The notes: generated by a model not told the origin, from the letters alone. A DNA stretch of 64,000 nt from Gamsiella multidivaricata (GCF_025024155.1 NW_026251711.1:558001-622000), one strand, 5' to 3'. Counted from the stretch's first letter, positions 38,246 through 50,880 are shown. Translations and numbers: made by a program.

Positions 38246-39343
38246 AGTGCTGTTGTTCTTCTTCTCTCCTTCTCTCCTTCGCATCCGAGAACCCATTACA
38301 CGTTACACCAAGAATGCTGCAACGATGGATGTGTGTCTTTACGCTCTTTCCCACTCTTTTCGCACTTTCCCACTTTCCCACTTTCCCTTCTTCCCACATT
38401 CGCCCCCCTTCAATCCATCAGGAACTGTCTCTTATCTTTCTCATCTTTTCTCACCCCTCTGCCTGTCTCTAGCACATCTCTACTTTCTCGTTCTTCTGTC
38501 TGTCTCTCGTACGTTTCTGCCCGATCTCAATAAGCACAGCCCAGTGGCGACTCATTGGTAACAAAGACATAGTTTGTCTGTCAAAGTCCCATCCCTGAAT
38601 GTGCCTGAACAACCACAGTCGAGTCAAGAGTGCTAATGCTAGAATGGCCGAGACCAGGAGAACAGCCATCCATGTGCAATGGATATTAATTCCTTTCTTT
38701 CATGCTGACAGGAATCTCTGCTAGGAGTGACGAGAGGAAGCGAATATCACTCCACTCGACCGCCTTATTCGTGTGCAGACCGTCTTAAACAAAGAATTGG
38801 AGTGGAGAGCATTGCACAGGGACGGACCATCTCCTCGGCTGGTGAAAGAACCCGAGAAACAGATTCCTGTTGAGGTGAGGCACTGTTTCTTGTCAGTCGA
38901 TAGTAGCCTATAGGCGTGTTATAAGGTTATTAATCCTTCATGCTTCACAACGGGCAGTTGGTATCGCTGCTAGGAGGCACGAAGAGGACAAATCTTCAGG
39001 ACTACCTCTGTATCCAATCAAAGGAAACAAGAATCGAATAGACACTTTCGAGGTGGGGCGCCATCACTTGGCCGAGCAGCCACATATGATCTAGTTCATG
39101 CAGCTGTTATGGATATTAATGTTTTTATTTACGACGATAGCTCATTTTGCTGCCACTACGTCTGTAGTATACCAGTCCACGGCGACTTATTGGTCCCCAT
39201 TGTGTTACTGAAGTGTCTGTCAAGTATAAGTACGTATACTGGCATACTGGCTACTCGCACAGGTATATCAATCGACCACAAGGTCACTAATATCGCTGCC
39301 ATCTCCTCTATCATAACAGGAGAAACTCCCTCAGAGAAGCAAC
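38246..39343. other. Upstream region of the NACHT gene
   Basis: 38340-38520 is C/T-rich. About 38745-38877 and 38960-39090 contain short coding-like stretches, one ending at a GT donor (GTTGAG|GTGAGG), which might be decayed or 5' exons of the NACHT gene, but I could not assemble them. Confidence 0.3.
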
Positions 39344-42300
39344 ATGTTTGACAGAACTTTTTCGTCACCGCGAAATGCTCTCTCGCCACAAATGGAACTG
39401 GAGCTCACCAACATTTACGTGGAGAATGCACGCAAAACCAAGGATCGAGAAATTGCTTTAGTGTTGTGCGACGATGCGGAGGCTGCGTTATCCCGGATGA
39501 AAAGAGCTGTGAAAAAGACTCTTACAAGTCCCCTGTCCGTCGGGGATCAAGCCCTGCGCGATGGATTCGCCGGCGCCTGTCTCAAGCACGCCAGCCTATT
39601 GGAGAGCTTAGGATATAGTGAAATGGCACAGGTCAGCTACAAGAGGGCAGAAAAGTGGGGGTAAGTGACAGCTACCTGTTCTGTACCTGTTCGCATTAAC
39701 CGGCTATTTCGTACGACGCACCTAACGCATCTCTCACTTTGTTGACTGTCCTCTGACTTCAACAGCCATGTGCGTCCTACAAAAGATCCAGGTCGTGTAA
39801 TTTCCTCTGCCACCGACAGCGCCTGCCGCGACATGGCACGGGTCTCCAAGGATATCTTTCCCGATGACATGCGTCAGCCCACCGTCAAGATCGCGTTGCC
39901 AGAGGTAAATGAGCGACTCAGCGATACTTTCCAGCTCGCCTACTGCCTTGGCCTTCTGCAAATGACGCCGTCGCCCGAAGAGGTCTTTGAACCAATCGCA
40001 AGAAATTGGATGAAATCCATAGAGAAGAATGCAGAGGAGAAGGAGAGACTCAGGACGCTGGCGACAGATGTGATCTGGGCATTCACTCGATATGAGCTCA
40101 AGGATGCCAAGGCCGTCGCAGAGGTCGTATGCCTGGGTCCGGTCCTCGAGAAGGATGATTTTCAACATTTGCTCATGCTCTTTGTCAATGGCATCGAACA
40201 ATCCAGCCTGCTTGATGTCCATTCTCTCAAGGGGCTGGCGCGACTGATGCAAGGCGCTTCTCCGGGTTACCTCGGCGCTGACGACCTAGCTATGATCTTA
40301 CGTATCCTCAACACCCGCCTACAAGACACTCACACTCAGTCTCCGGCACACATCTACCATTTGACACTTGCGGTGTCCAATGTCCTGGATGCCATGGCCG
40401 ATACCGAGGTCTCAGACTTAAAGCGTGTGGAGCTGCACGAGCCACTCTCTGCCTATTTAAATAGGCTGCAAGGCAGTAGCGACCCTTATTTGGTGTACCA
40501 GGCTGCCTATGCCTTCCAAGCGCTGCAGTGCGTCCCAGACAATGAATCACCCTGGCAATCAACGATGCGGCGCACTGGAATTGTTTTGAAGGGTGTCCCG
40601 GGGCTAGTTAGCGCCGTAAAAGGTCTGGACGTCAACGGCTTCATCACAGGACTAGAGCATCTTCAGGAGGGACTAGGAGAGGTGATCCAGGTAGCGAAGA
40701 TCGGTTACGAAGGTGTGAGCACACTGGCCGAGAGCGGACAAGGACTGTTGGAATCTCTCAAGGTCGGTCTCAGCTACAGCAAGAAACGTGCTTGGTATAC
40801 AGCACTGCGCGGGACAGATACGCTGCTTCGGGATGGTCAACTCGCGAAATTCAAGACCCTGGTCTGTGAAGCGCCTTGCCGGCGTGACCTAGCCTTTCAA
40901 CTAGGAGTATGCCAGCGGCTGGGGAACCTTGCCGCCCATCCACTGTGGGACATCGAGTCTCGCCAAGGCGCTGTTGCGTTCCTGGGTGAGATGTACCGAA
41001 ATGATGCGGTGTGGGGCCAGCAAGTCCTCGTCAAGCAATGGATCCTTCACATCCTTATACAGTTGGCTTCGACATTTGGTTCAGCTATGCCAAGTATGTA
41101 TGATGAGCGGATACGTGAGAGGCCCTTGCATTGTTATGAAGTATGGAGTTCATGGCCTAGCAGGTACTAATAGCTGTACTATATTCAATTGTCATCTATG
41201 CGATGCATGGTGTAGGTGTCGAATCTTTGTTGCAAGAGCTGGAATCGAATGGCGATGAGATGAAAAGGGCCTTTTATCAGGATTACCGAAAGGAAAATCG
41301 AAGCTTACATCCGCTACAGGTCGCCTTACCAACCGTTGCGTCTTCATCATTGCTTGACCTTGTCCAGAACAAGCCTGATGTTGAAGCCGATTTGAGGCGA
41401 CTGAGAAAGCAACGATTGAAGGAACGAGGCGAAGTCGTGTACATCCCCCCTCAAGCCAAGGCCGATCTGCAAGCGTCCGATGACAAGCTGTTCGATCTAA
41501 CGAAAGAAGTTGAAGGCTTCCTGAGCAGTGACCGTGAGGTGATGCTCCTGCTAGGCGATTCGGGTGGAGGCAAGTCGACCTTTAACCGGCAGCTCGAATG
41601 CGACTTGTGGGATGGCTATAAGAAAAAGGAAGGCAGGATTCCGCTCTTTATCAGCTTACCCGCAATCAACAAGCCAGAGGAGGATCTGATCGCCAAACAT
41701 CTACGGAAGGCAGAGTTTACCGAGCCCCAGATCCGAGAGCTGAAAGACCACCGCAAATTCATCTTGATTTGTGATGAGTATGATGAGAGCCAGCAGACAC
41801 ACAACCTGTACACGAGCAACCGACTGAATCAGGTGGGAGGATGGAGCGCTCAGATGGTCATTAGCTGCCGCAGCGAGTACCTTGGCCTCAATTATCGGGA
41901 CCGGTTCCAGCCAGCAGACCGCAATCACCAAGCAGAGTCAGCGTTTCAAGAGGCGGTCATTGCGCCATTCTCTATGGATCAAATTCAAGAATACATAAGG
42001 CAATATGTGCCCGTGGCAAGACCACCCTGGCAGGTGACGGATTACTTGAAGGCCCTGAATCGGATTCCCAGCCTGCAAGACCTGGCCAAGAACCCCTTTG
42101 CGTTGACCCTGTCCATGGAGGTATTGCCTCGCATGGTGAATCCAAGGCAAGATCTCTCGACCGTCCGGATAACTAGAGTTGCGTTGTATGACCAGTTTGT
42201 GGAGCAATGGTTGTAGCGAGGCAAGAGGCGGCTCGCTGAGAAGAAGGACTTTAGCTATCAAGAGAAGAAGGTGTTCGAGAGCTTGTCCGACGATGGTTTT

Positions 42301-44334
42301 GTGCAGAAAGGAGTGGCCTTTTTGAAAGCGTTAGCGGCAGCGATGTACGAAGAGCAAGCGGGCAATTCGGTGGTCGAGTACTCACCCTTTCGCGATCAAA
42401 TTACATGGAAAAAATGGTTTTTTAGCCGGGAGGACGAGAAGCAGCAGCTCTTGCGTGAGGCGTGTCCTCTGATCCGCAGCGGCAACCAGTACCGGTTTAT
42501 CCATAAATCACTGCTGGAATACTGCTTGGCCCGCGCGGTGTTTGAGCCGCGAGGTGGAGAGAGCGCGAGTCGCGCAGCCTTACCTCAAACCCTGCCGCGT
42601 CGAGGGAGTGTCGATTCCGTCATGAGCTTTGAAAAACAGTCTACTGTAGAGGAACCCGTGGAAGCCATTGAACAGGCCGTTCTCGATTCGCCCTTGGCAC
42701 GGGGAAGCTTTGTGGGCGAGCCGTCGATTCTGCAATTTTTAGCAGAGCGTGTCCAACAGGAACCTCTCTTCAAGCAGCAGCTGCTCGCCACGATCGAATG
42801 CTCCAAAATCGACAAAGAGGCACGCAAGGCGGCAGCCAATGCGATCACGATATTGGTCAGAGCCGGGACCCTGTTTAACGGGGCAGATCTGGAAGGCATC
42901 CAGATTCCAGGAGCGGACCTGAGTGGCGGCCTATTCGATTCTGCTCAGCTGCAAGGGGCGGATTTGAGAAAAGTTAACCTTCGCAATATTTGGCTGCGTC
43001 AGGCCAATTTGAGCAACGCACAGATGGCGGGTGTACAGTTTGGCGAATGGCCTTATCTCTTAGAAGAAAGCGAGGTGAGATCCTGCGCGTATTCGCCAGA
43101 TGGGAAGTTCTGCGCAGTAGGTCTCGAGGACGGCACGGTCAGCGTGTATGACACCTCGACTTGGGCAAAAGATCACACCTTGCGTGGCCATACCAACTAT
43201 GTTATGAGTGTGATGTATTCGCCCAGCGGCCAGCAGATCGCCTCGGGCAGTTGCGACAAGACGGTGCGACTGTGGGATGCGCAAACTGGTGCATCAGGCC
43301 CCATCTTAAGTGGCCATACCTCCTTTGTTACAAGCGTGGTGTATTCGCCCAGCGGCCATCAGATCGCCTCAGGAAGTCAGGACGACACGGTGCGGCTGTG
43401 GGATGCGCAAACCGGTGCACCCGGTCCCATCCTAAGAGGCCATACCGACTCAATTGAGAGCGTGGCGTATTCGCCTAGCGGCCAGCAGATCGCCTCGGGA
43501 AGTCGGGACAAGACAGTGCGACTGTGGGATGCGCAAACCGGTGCGCCCGGTCCCATCTTAAGCGGCCATGCCGAACTTGTTTTGAAGGTGGCGTATTCGC
43601 CCAGCGGCCAGCAGATCGCCACGGGCAGTGGCGACAAGACGGTAAGGCTGTGGGATGCGCAAACCGGTGCACTCGGCCCCATCTTACGCGACCATAATTC
43701 CGACGTTACGAGCGTGGTGTATTCTCCCAGTGGCCAGCAGATCGCCTCGGGCAGTTGCGACACGGTGCGACTGTGGGATGCGCAAACCGGTGCACCCGGT
43801 CTCATCTTAAGGGGCCATACTTACCTAATTACGGACGTGGTGTACTCGCCCAGCGGCCAGCAGATCGCCTCGGGCAGTTGCGACAAGACGGTGCGACTGT
43901 GGGATGCGCAAACCGGTGCACCCGATCTCATCTTAATCGGTCATACCAACCCTGTTACGAGCGTGGTGTATTCACCCAGTGGTCAGCAGATCGCCTCGGG
44001 GAGTTACGACAACACGGTGCGGCTGTGGGATGTGAATTCGGGTCAATGTTTGGCAGTTGTTGGAGGTTTCCATGGACCAATCACAAGCATCACCTGGAGC
44101 GCTACTTCAAACGGCACCTATTTCGCAACCGGCTGTGGAGATGAGTCTGTTCGCATGTGGCAGGTCATAGAAGAGGAGGATCGCTATCAGGTGCGCCTGC
44201 ATTGGAGTTCAAAGCATGGCAGACTTATCATGTCAAATACCTCTATCCACAACGTACAAGGCTTAAGCAGGATAAATATGCGGCTATTGGAGCAATGCGG
44301 TGCTGCCGCTACGACCGATTCTCCCGCTGTATAG
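39344..44334 (+). CDS. NACHT-pentapeptide-WD40 STAND (NLR-like) protein, interrupted by an in-frame TAG
   Basis: Three exons: 39344-39660, 39766-41093, 41216-44334, total 1588 codons. The N-terminal 105 residues resemble a TPR-like helical segment (SLGYSEMAQVSYKRAEKWG). A helical, alpha-solenoid-like region to about 620 follows. The NACHT-type P-loop ATPase has Walker A GDSGGGKST (662-670), Walker B LICDEYDES (about 731-739) and a CRSEYL sensor region. Then come winged-helix-like FIHKSLLEYCLAR, pentapeptide-like repeats (about 1100-1160) and nine WD40 blades to about 1545. Fungal members act as regulated switches in heterokaryon incompatibility or nonself response; here the role is inferred. 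One TAG at 42214-42216 (codon 882) lies just after the ATPase helical region, with the frame open on both sides. It could be a nonsense mutation, a sequencing error, or split the gene in two. Confidence 0.85.
43201..44079 (+). repeat. Seven near-identical 126-bp WD40 repeats
   Basis: Units start at 43201, 43327, 43453, 43579, 43705, 43828 and 43954. The core YSPSGQQIASGS-D-TVRLWDAQTGA is almost invariant, while the two residues after GH-x and those around the DK/DD/DN position differ from unit to unit. The unit at 43705 is 123 bp: one codon (the K/D/N before TVRLWD) is missing. The final unit changes to DVNSGQCLA. Diverged blades flank the array on both sides. Confidence 0.92.
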
Positions 44335-44809
44335 TCAAGGAAGCCGGTCGACTCGGCGAATGTCTTTTCGCCTGTTTGAAAGGTGGAGGTAATACAAATA
44401 GGAGATCAGCAATGGTGCCTTGTCTTTTACTTATTGCCAACCTTTTCGAGCATGTATTGCGCTTTCTGAAGACAACCTACAGAGCAGTCTTTGTCCATGA
44501 CAAGTCCACAAATTAAAAGTGGTGGTCAAGAGCACAAACTAAAGCACTCAATGGGTTCGAAAAATTAAAGAGCGGAAGCGATGAACAATGAAGAGTTCAA
44601 GCTATGGTTACAGAGTATTGTGGGCCCGTAAGTGTTGACCATGGCAGCCCGCTGTCTTTAGTAATACGCGCAAGAGAAACATAACTCTACCGATCCTAAA
44701 CAATCCCCTCGCGGAGAGTATCGTCCCAATTTCCTTCACCGACCCTGGCCAATATCACCAGCACCACCTCTGCGACCAACACCAGATCTACTGCCAACAA
44801 CGCACTCGC
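44335..44809. other. 3' flank of the NACHT gene
   Basis: No further gene supported between the NACHT stop and the second 28S fragment. Confidence 0.45.
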
Positions 44810-45243
44810 CATACTGAAGCAGAGTTCAGTAAGCGTTGGATTGTTCACTCATTAATAGGGAACGTGAGCTGGATTTAGACCGTGGTGAGACAGGTTAGGT
44901 TTATCCTACTGATGAAATATTGTTGCAATAGTAATTGAACTTAGTACGAGAGGGGCTGTTCATTCGGATAACTAGTATTTGGATCTGCCTGAGCAGGCAA
45001 TGGTCCGAGGTTACTACCGCCTTTATCGATTTTTAGTTGGATACGAATAGACCCTCGGGTCCTGAATCATACTATGTGGGGTCGTCTTGTGGAGCGGAAA
45101 GGCTTCATGAGGCGCCTGCTAATGTTAATTTCAAATATTGGAAGAGATAAATCCATTGCAGACGACTTTTGTTGAACAGGGTATTGTAAACAATAGAGCA
45201 ACCTTGCTGCGACGATCTGCTGAGATTAAGCTCATTGTTTTTT
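44810..45243 (+). pseudogene. 28S rRNA 3'-terminal fragment, copy 2
   Basis: Longer than copy 1 and reaches the true 3' end of the rRNA. It holds CATACTGAAGCAGAGTTCAG, GTAAGCGTTGGATTG, GTGAGCTGGATTTAGACCG, GAACTTAGTACGAGAGG, GAGCAGGCAATGG, then after deletions GGATACGAATAG, CGGAAAGGC, GATAAATCCATTGCAGACGA, GGGTATTGTAAACAATAGAG, and the terminal ACGATCTGCTGAGATTAAGC. Many substitutions and deletions. Not in rDNA context; non-functional. Confidence 0.88.
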
Positions 45244-46041
45244 TAGGTTTGTTCGAAAGAACAACCTGCGACGCACAGCAGGTCAATGTGGTTTGGGATC
45301 AACGCGGTTTAATTTTAATTTTTTATCTTACTCCGGTTTCCATGGTTCAGGGTAATCCAAGCAGTCAAGATAAGGATTACCAGGACCAAGGAAGGAGAGG
45401 ATTAGGGAGGAGAGGAGGGGAGAGAAGGGGAGAGGGTAGCCACAGAGTATCTTTGTAGATACAACAGTCAATCAATAAATGCAAAGGCACCGGGAAAAGA
45501 CCGGCGATAGGTCTTCGCGTTAGTCAGGCACTAGCGTAACGACCATGTTTAAGCAACGAGAAGAATGCCGCCACTTCCAGTCCTGTGCAAGACCTATGCA
45601 ACAAATCCTGTGCAAGGGCCGTGTAAACAATCCTGCACCCGAGCCGGCAGAGAAGAGAACAAGAACGATGTGTTCGAGAGGGAGACGGTTTTATTCTTTG
45701 GCATATAATTGCTGCACTGTACACTACAATTATTCTTATTCATCACACCTTGGTAGCCCCATGACCGCTTCAAACAACTTGCTTCGCTTCCCAGATACTG
45801 TCGCGTGTCCTCCTAATACAAAATGTATGCCTAAGCCAGTCAGTAAGCGGGATTGAATACGAATACATGCAGATACAACCAAAATGCCTTGGCGATAAGT
45901 AGCGTTGGCAATGTGGTCAAGAACATCGGAATCATGGCAATCGTAGTGGGAATGGTGAACGAGCCAACCTCCTCAAGTAAAAAACACGCCCCGAGTTTTG
46001 ACTTTCAAATGAAGTAGCGTTCTAGAGGAGAAGATGATCTA
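45244..46041. other. Intergenic, no gene seen
   Basis: Includes a purine-rich (GGAGAGGAGAGG) stretch near 45390-45435. No feature supported. Confidence 0.4.
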
Positions 46042-47640
46042 CAGAAGAGATGCCGTTTGACGGTTCTTATCCAGATCAAGAAATGACTTTCCAGATCGCA
46101 TAAGGCGAAACAAATCCCGGTTATCCTTCCCAGTGTTGCCCACCTGCGAAAGGCCAGTCACCTCTCCAAAGAACACCTCCCGCCTGCTTGATCTCAAGCT
46201 GCTTCTGGAGCCTGGACGATGTATTGGGACTGTATTATCAAAAAATGAGAACAAGACAGTGGTTAGAGCATTGCCAATAAGTTCCAGTCTGCTAAATCTG
46301 CACTTTTATAACAGCCTACAGGTCCACCGACACGCGATCATTGTCAAGTCTCATCCCCTGTGGAATAGGGGCCACATAATTTGTCACAAACGTCCCTTCC
46401 AAGACGGACTTGTCTGGCTTCAGTGGTATCAGATCGAGTCCAAAGTGTGAATGAATGGGAATATTCATCATGCTCGTTGGCCTCCATGAATCAATTTTAA
46501 GATAGCGCAATTCTAAGTTGTTGAACATTGTCCTTTCCTTCCATGCTAAGTCATTCAGTGCCTTGCTGGCTTCCATCTTTCTCGCTACTTAAGCGTAGTT
46601 CTAGAATCAGGGAAAGAAGTCAGACAGCACGAAAACATGCACTGTATCAATCTTTGCCTATAGATTCACATACTCTGACTGCCTTCAGTACTGCCGCTTC
46701 GTCCATATCATGAACTGAGAGGGTTACGCGTTCCAAAAGTGTTTCAAGTAGGTCCCGTCCAAACACCTTGGTCATTGCGGGTGTTGGCAGAAATGGTGCG
46801 AACACACCGACAGTTGCCCTACCATGCAGCAAAAGAGAAAGAGGAATCAATTGAGTTCCGGAACACCAAATACAAAATATGTGATTTTAGATTTCGACGT
46901 TTGTACATGCATAGCATCTACAATAGTTGTTTTTTGAGGCGCGCCCTTGGACATTACAGTGATGCATAGTTACTGGCACGAAGTAAAGAGGCAGGCCATG
47001 CATTTGCCGTTGACGATCCACTATAAAAAAAAAAAAGATATGCATTAGGCAGTGGCAGGTGCAGCGCTGCCTGATACATTGTCAGGTAATTCTAAAGCAA
47101 AAAAAGGGAGGCCGCCGTCGTCGGATGGGCAGAGGTGTTTGAGAAACGCGTTGAAGATATCGTGAAGCCAAATGTTGCAATGGTGATAAAGGCGTAGAAC
47201 TTACCGTCCCATTTATATGCAACAAAAAAAAATATATGGCTGGGAGTCACGGTGGCATTTGATATGGTTGAAATCATTCCGAGTGGAGGGCGTGTTTAAA
47301 GGACGGACGGGGATTGCGAAGAAGGCGGGGGGCACAGGAGGGTGCGAGACGTGCAGGACTCCCATACTTTTATTTTGATATCTGCAGTCCACTATAGATC
47401 TTACTGTTCCACCCAGCTTTGGATATACCGAACCAGGATACAGAGGCAATTGGGTTTTAGCAGGGCCGGCGGTGATCTGAAGGCCAAGGGCTTCTCTGAT
47501 GGAAATGTATAAAGGGTCGTCTTGGTGGAGGTGGCTTTCTCGGGCGATGTGGAGCTCCGGCACAAACTGGAACTTGTCACGCAAACCTCCTTCCGTCCAG
47601 GTGCTGATAACTAGCTGGAGCTTTGTATCCCTGGGTTGAT
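46042..47640 (-). pseudogene. Unrecognised multi-piece gene or gene remnant
   Basis: Four coding-like stretches follow each other on the minus strand: about 47630-47380 (open from a CAACCCAG acceptor-like site; contains FQFVPELHIARESHLHQDDPLYISIREALGL), about 46840-46650 (TKVFGRDLLETLLERV), 46576-46316 (LAWKERTMFNNLELRYLK ... ending VSVDL) and 46254-46042 (a lysine/leucine-rich end). Their composition is protein-like and spacing suits introns, but I could not join them with consistent phases, and no domain is recognised. It may be a real orphan gene or a decayed one. Confidence 0.3.
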
Positions 47641-50600
47641 ATATTCGAGGAGATTAATGTGTTCGCCTCAAGGGATGTGGTCCTCAGCAGGTATTGGGCG
47701 AGGTTAAAAAAAGTTGCCAGGGGGGCTGTAGATGTCCTCATCATCGACCGGCGGGTGACCGGGTAAGTCGCGTTGCTGTGGTGGTGGTGGTGGTGGTGGT
47801 GGTGGTGGTGGTGGTAAAGGGGCAGGAGGGCACTCATGAATCTGGCGGGCGCATCGTCGTGATATGCGTGGAAGTGGTTGTTGTCCTGTTCCGAAAGCTT
47901 TCTGGAAGGGTTCCACTAGTGCGCAGGGAATAAAAACGAGTTGCTGCTGGTGAAAAAGTAATATGGTCTAAAAGTACTCTTTTGATTATGATCATAGTAC
48001 AGAGAACCAAGCGACGCGTCTGTACCCTATCTTGTCCAGTACATCGATACATGCTTGTGAAGGGAGGGTGGGGATATTTTGTTACATGTATCAATAGATC
48101 CGGAGAAATTGCCTCCACCAACTCCCAGGGCACTGCACTTGAGACGAATTGCCGGAAATAGGTGTATATCTTTCAAGTTCCCACTGGTAGGGGCGACCTT
48201 AACTTAGAGCGACAACGAGCAATCATGAATGTAGCTAGGACACTTTGCTGAAGGGCATCCAGCCCATGAATGGAGCACAGAGGAAACAAAGCAAGGGGGA
48301 TTGTATGCAGACAAGAGAGTCTTACACTAAAACTTTTTGTCAATATCAAAATCAGCATCGCGATCAACCTCAACAGAGCATGATAGATTCGCAAGGCCAA
48401 TCGACTCGAGAGACAAAATGTTATAAATATAAAAATAAATAAAAATAAAACCCTCAACAGAGCAGCACGCGTCAGTGAAAACGAGGTCCGTTGATATGAA
48501 AACGTAGCTTGGCCTCTTACCATTCCATGCGATTTAAACCAAGTACCATAAGGATCATCCGCGGCTTCATTTGCATTACACTATGATCGATGTCACAGGC
48601 TGTGGTCAAAGATTAAACCAAAATGAAGTTGAATGCATGATAGTTGCGTCAATTAGCACGATTATTGCTATTTCGCCGTGAGACTCAGCCCTACAGCCAT
48701 ATGTTATACGCCCAAAGACCGAGGCTACAGCCGCAATCGGTTCATTTGACGCCAGCTGATAAGAAGCAGGCATGGTGCGACAGTAGTCTTATCTCAGCAA
48801 CGGCACATCTTTGACGATGGTTTATGTGTGACACGATCGGAGCAGCAGGCAGCCTATGGATCGAGGAGATCACTCTAGGAGTAAGGACGGCTGTGCTCCC
48901 GCAATGCTGGGGAATGGGACGTCCAGTCTGGGGCGTGTGTGGAGATGAAGGAAGGATGTACACGCTGTGCAGATGGAGGCAGGGTGATCGCTCTCGATCA
49001 TATTTTTATCTCCTGCGCTGTAGCCCCTTTGTTTGTGCGACCGTGGGCAGACACACTCGCGTGCCCCCTTTCCAGAAATGGAACCCCCCCACTTCCTGCT
49101 ATTCCTTGCGATCCAGGGCATCTCGATCACCCCCTTGTCCATTGTCACGAATGAGTGTTCTGAAAGACATAGGGAGGGGTCCCATAGATTGGTGGAGCGA
49201 GAGGGAGCCAATGGATCTCGAACATACCGTGGGAGGGGGCGCCTCCGTCCCAATGAGTTACCGGTACTTTCCATTCGCTGTTGGCACACTCAAAAGAGTG
49301 TCCGTGGACATGATTTGATTCGCAGACAAAGATAGTTTAATTTTGGTTTATCTCATGCCGAGGTGGGGTTGTTTATATCTGGACTGGATTGCTCACTCTC
49401 CTTGGTCTCTGGCTCCTTCATCCAGTGGAGGAAAGCAATGGGATATAAATGCAAATGCATGGACGGGGTGCGATGGTCCCAACACACACGGATTATGTAT
49501 ACTCCTCCAGCATCTATTTTTTTTTATTTCCCGCTCGCTGTGCTCTCTCCCTCCCTCTCGCTCTCCTCCTCTATCTCTCTCGCGAGATTGCCCTTGGGTT
49601 GCAGAACCATAGCGTCCTGAGACCTGTAGCATCATACAAGATGGGGTACATAGGTGGAGAGATAGGGCAGGGCTGCATGGGTACCCTCATCTATTTTTGC
49701 ATTGTCAGTTAGTGTTATGACAGATTGAGGACCATGGCCACGTACATCCGCTTTCATTCAAGCAACAAAGGGAATTCGTTATTCGTGATCGCGATCTATC
49801 TTGAATGCGACGGTCATAGTGCACCATGTCCTGCGCTGTCATGCTGTCATATTGTCATAGTGCTATATTCTCTCTCTCTCTGCAAAAATTTATTCCTCAC
49901 TTGGTTCCTGAACCACAACCCACAGGCTGATGCTTGATATGATATCAGATCAAATCGCGATCCTTTTTACTGCTGCACAGTGCATTACTTCTTTGCTTCC
50001 CCATCATCGTTGCACTGCATGTTATTTTAATCTCGTTACGCCAATGGAGGGAGATAAAGAATGAAGGACAGGATACGGAAACGGACGAAGGAGCCGTGGA
50101 GAGTGAACCAATGGGGAGTGAAATGGACTAGATGCACTGACTGCCTGACCATTAACCACTGACCATTGAGATGCACATCGGCATCAGCGACAATAGCTCC
50201 CAGGATCAGTGTATTCCACAATGGACACAACAAGTAGACAGAATAGGCCATTGAAACAGAAGGAACGAAAATGCAAGTTCGTTTTCGTTCTATAAATAAA
50301 ACTTTATCATCAAATCGGTCTTGCTGAATATGTCTCTACTATCACAGGGGAGTGAGGAGAGGGGGGGGGGATCAAGATGATCTCCTGGTGCGCCATTGGA
50401 CCCACAGCCAGCCTCATTCAGCATTGCCTTCTTGACTGGCTGAAGGAATGAGAGTTCGTAAGCAGCTCCAGAAAGCACAACCATCAATGGCATTGTTGCA
50501 TATGCTGTACGTGTTTTTTTATGTGCGGGAGGGTTGACTTTGAGGCTGCAGTGTTATGAATCTCTCTTGGAGCATGAACCGCCTCTTGCTCCAAGGTCAA

Positions 50601-50880
50601 AGTTAAAAATATACGCCGATAACCAAAGAGGAGTGAGCTCAGTCCAGTACTTTTTTAATATAAAAGATCCCAGCTAGCAGCCTGTCTTCTCATCTCTTCT
50701 TCTTCTTCTTCTCCTCATCTCCTTCTTCTCTCATCACCCGAACTCCCTCCTCATCACCACACGGACCTACCCTTATACATATACCCCAACTCCACACCAG
50801 ACCCATTTCTGCGATTCGATTGCATTTTAGCACACCGCACAGTCCCCTCAGGCACACTCACACATCACACACCACACAAT
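47641..50880. other. 3.2-kb gene-poor region and UAP1 promoter
   Basis: Contains a TGG array (47779-47815) whose His-, Pro- or Val-rich translations are artefacts, and a CTCTCT run near 49870. Immediately upstream of UAP1 there is a TCTTCTTCTTCTTCTCC leader (about 50690-50730). No gene could be supported on either strand. Confidence 0.45.
47779..47815. repeat. Trinucleotide microsatellite (TGG)n
   Basis: About twelve perfect units. Confidence 0.9.

Noticed and set aside
47577..47933. His-, Pro- or Val-rich proteins
   Set aside because: Translations of the (TGG)n array; no start context or conservation visible.
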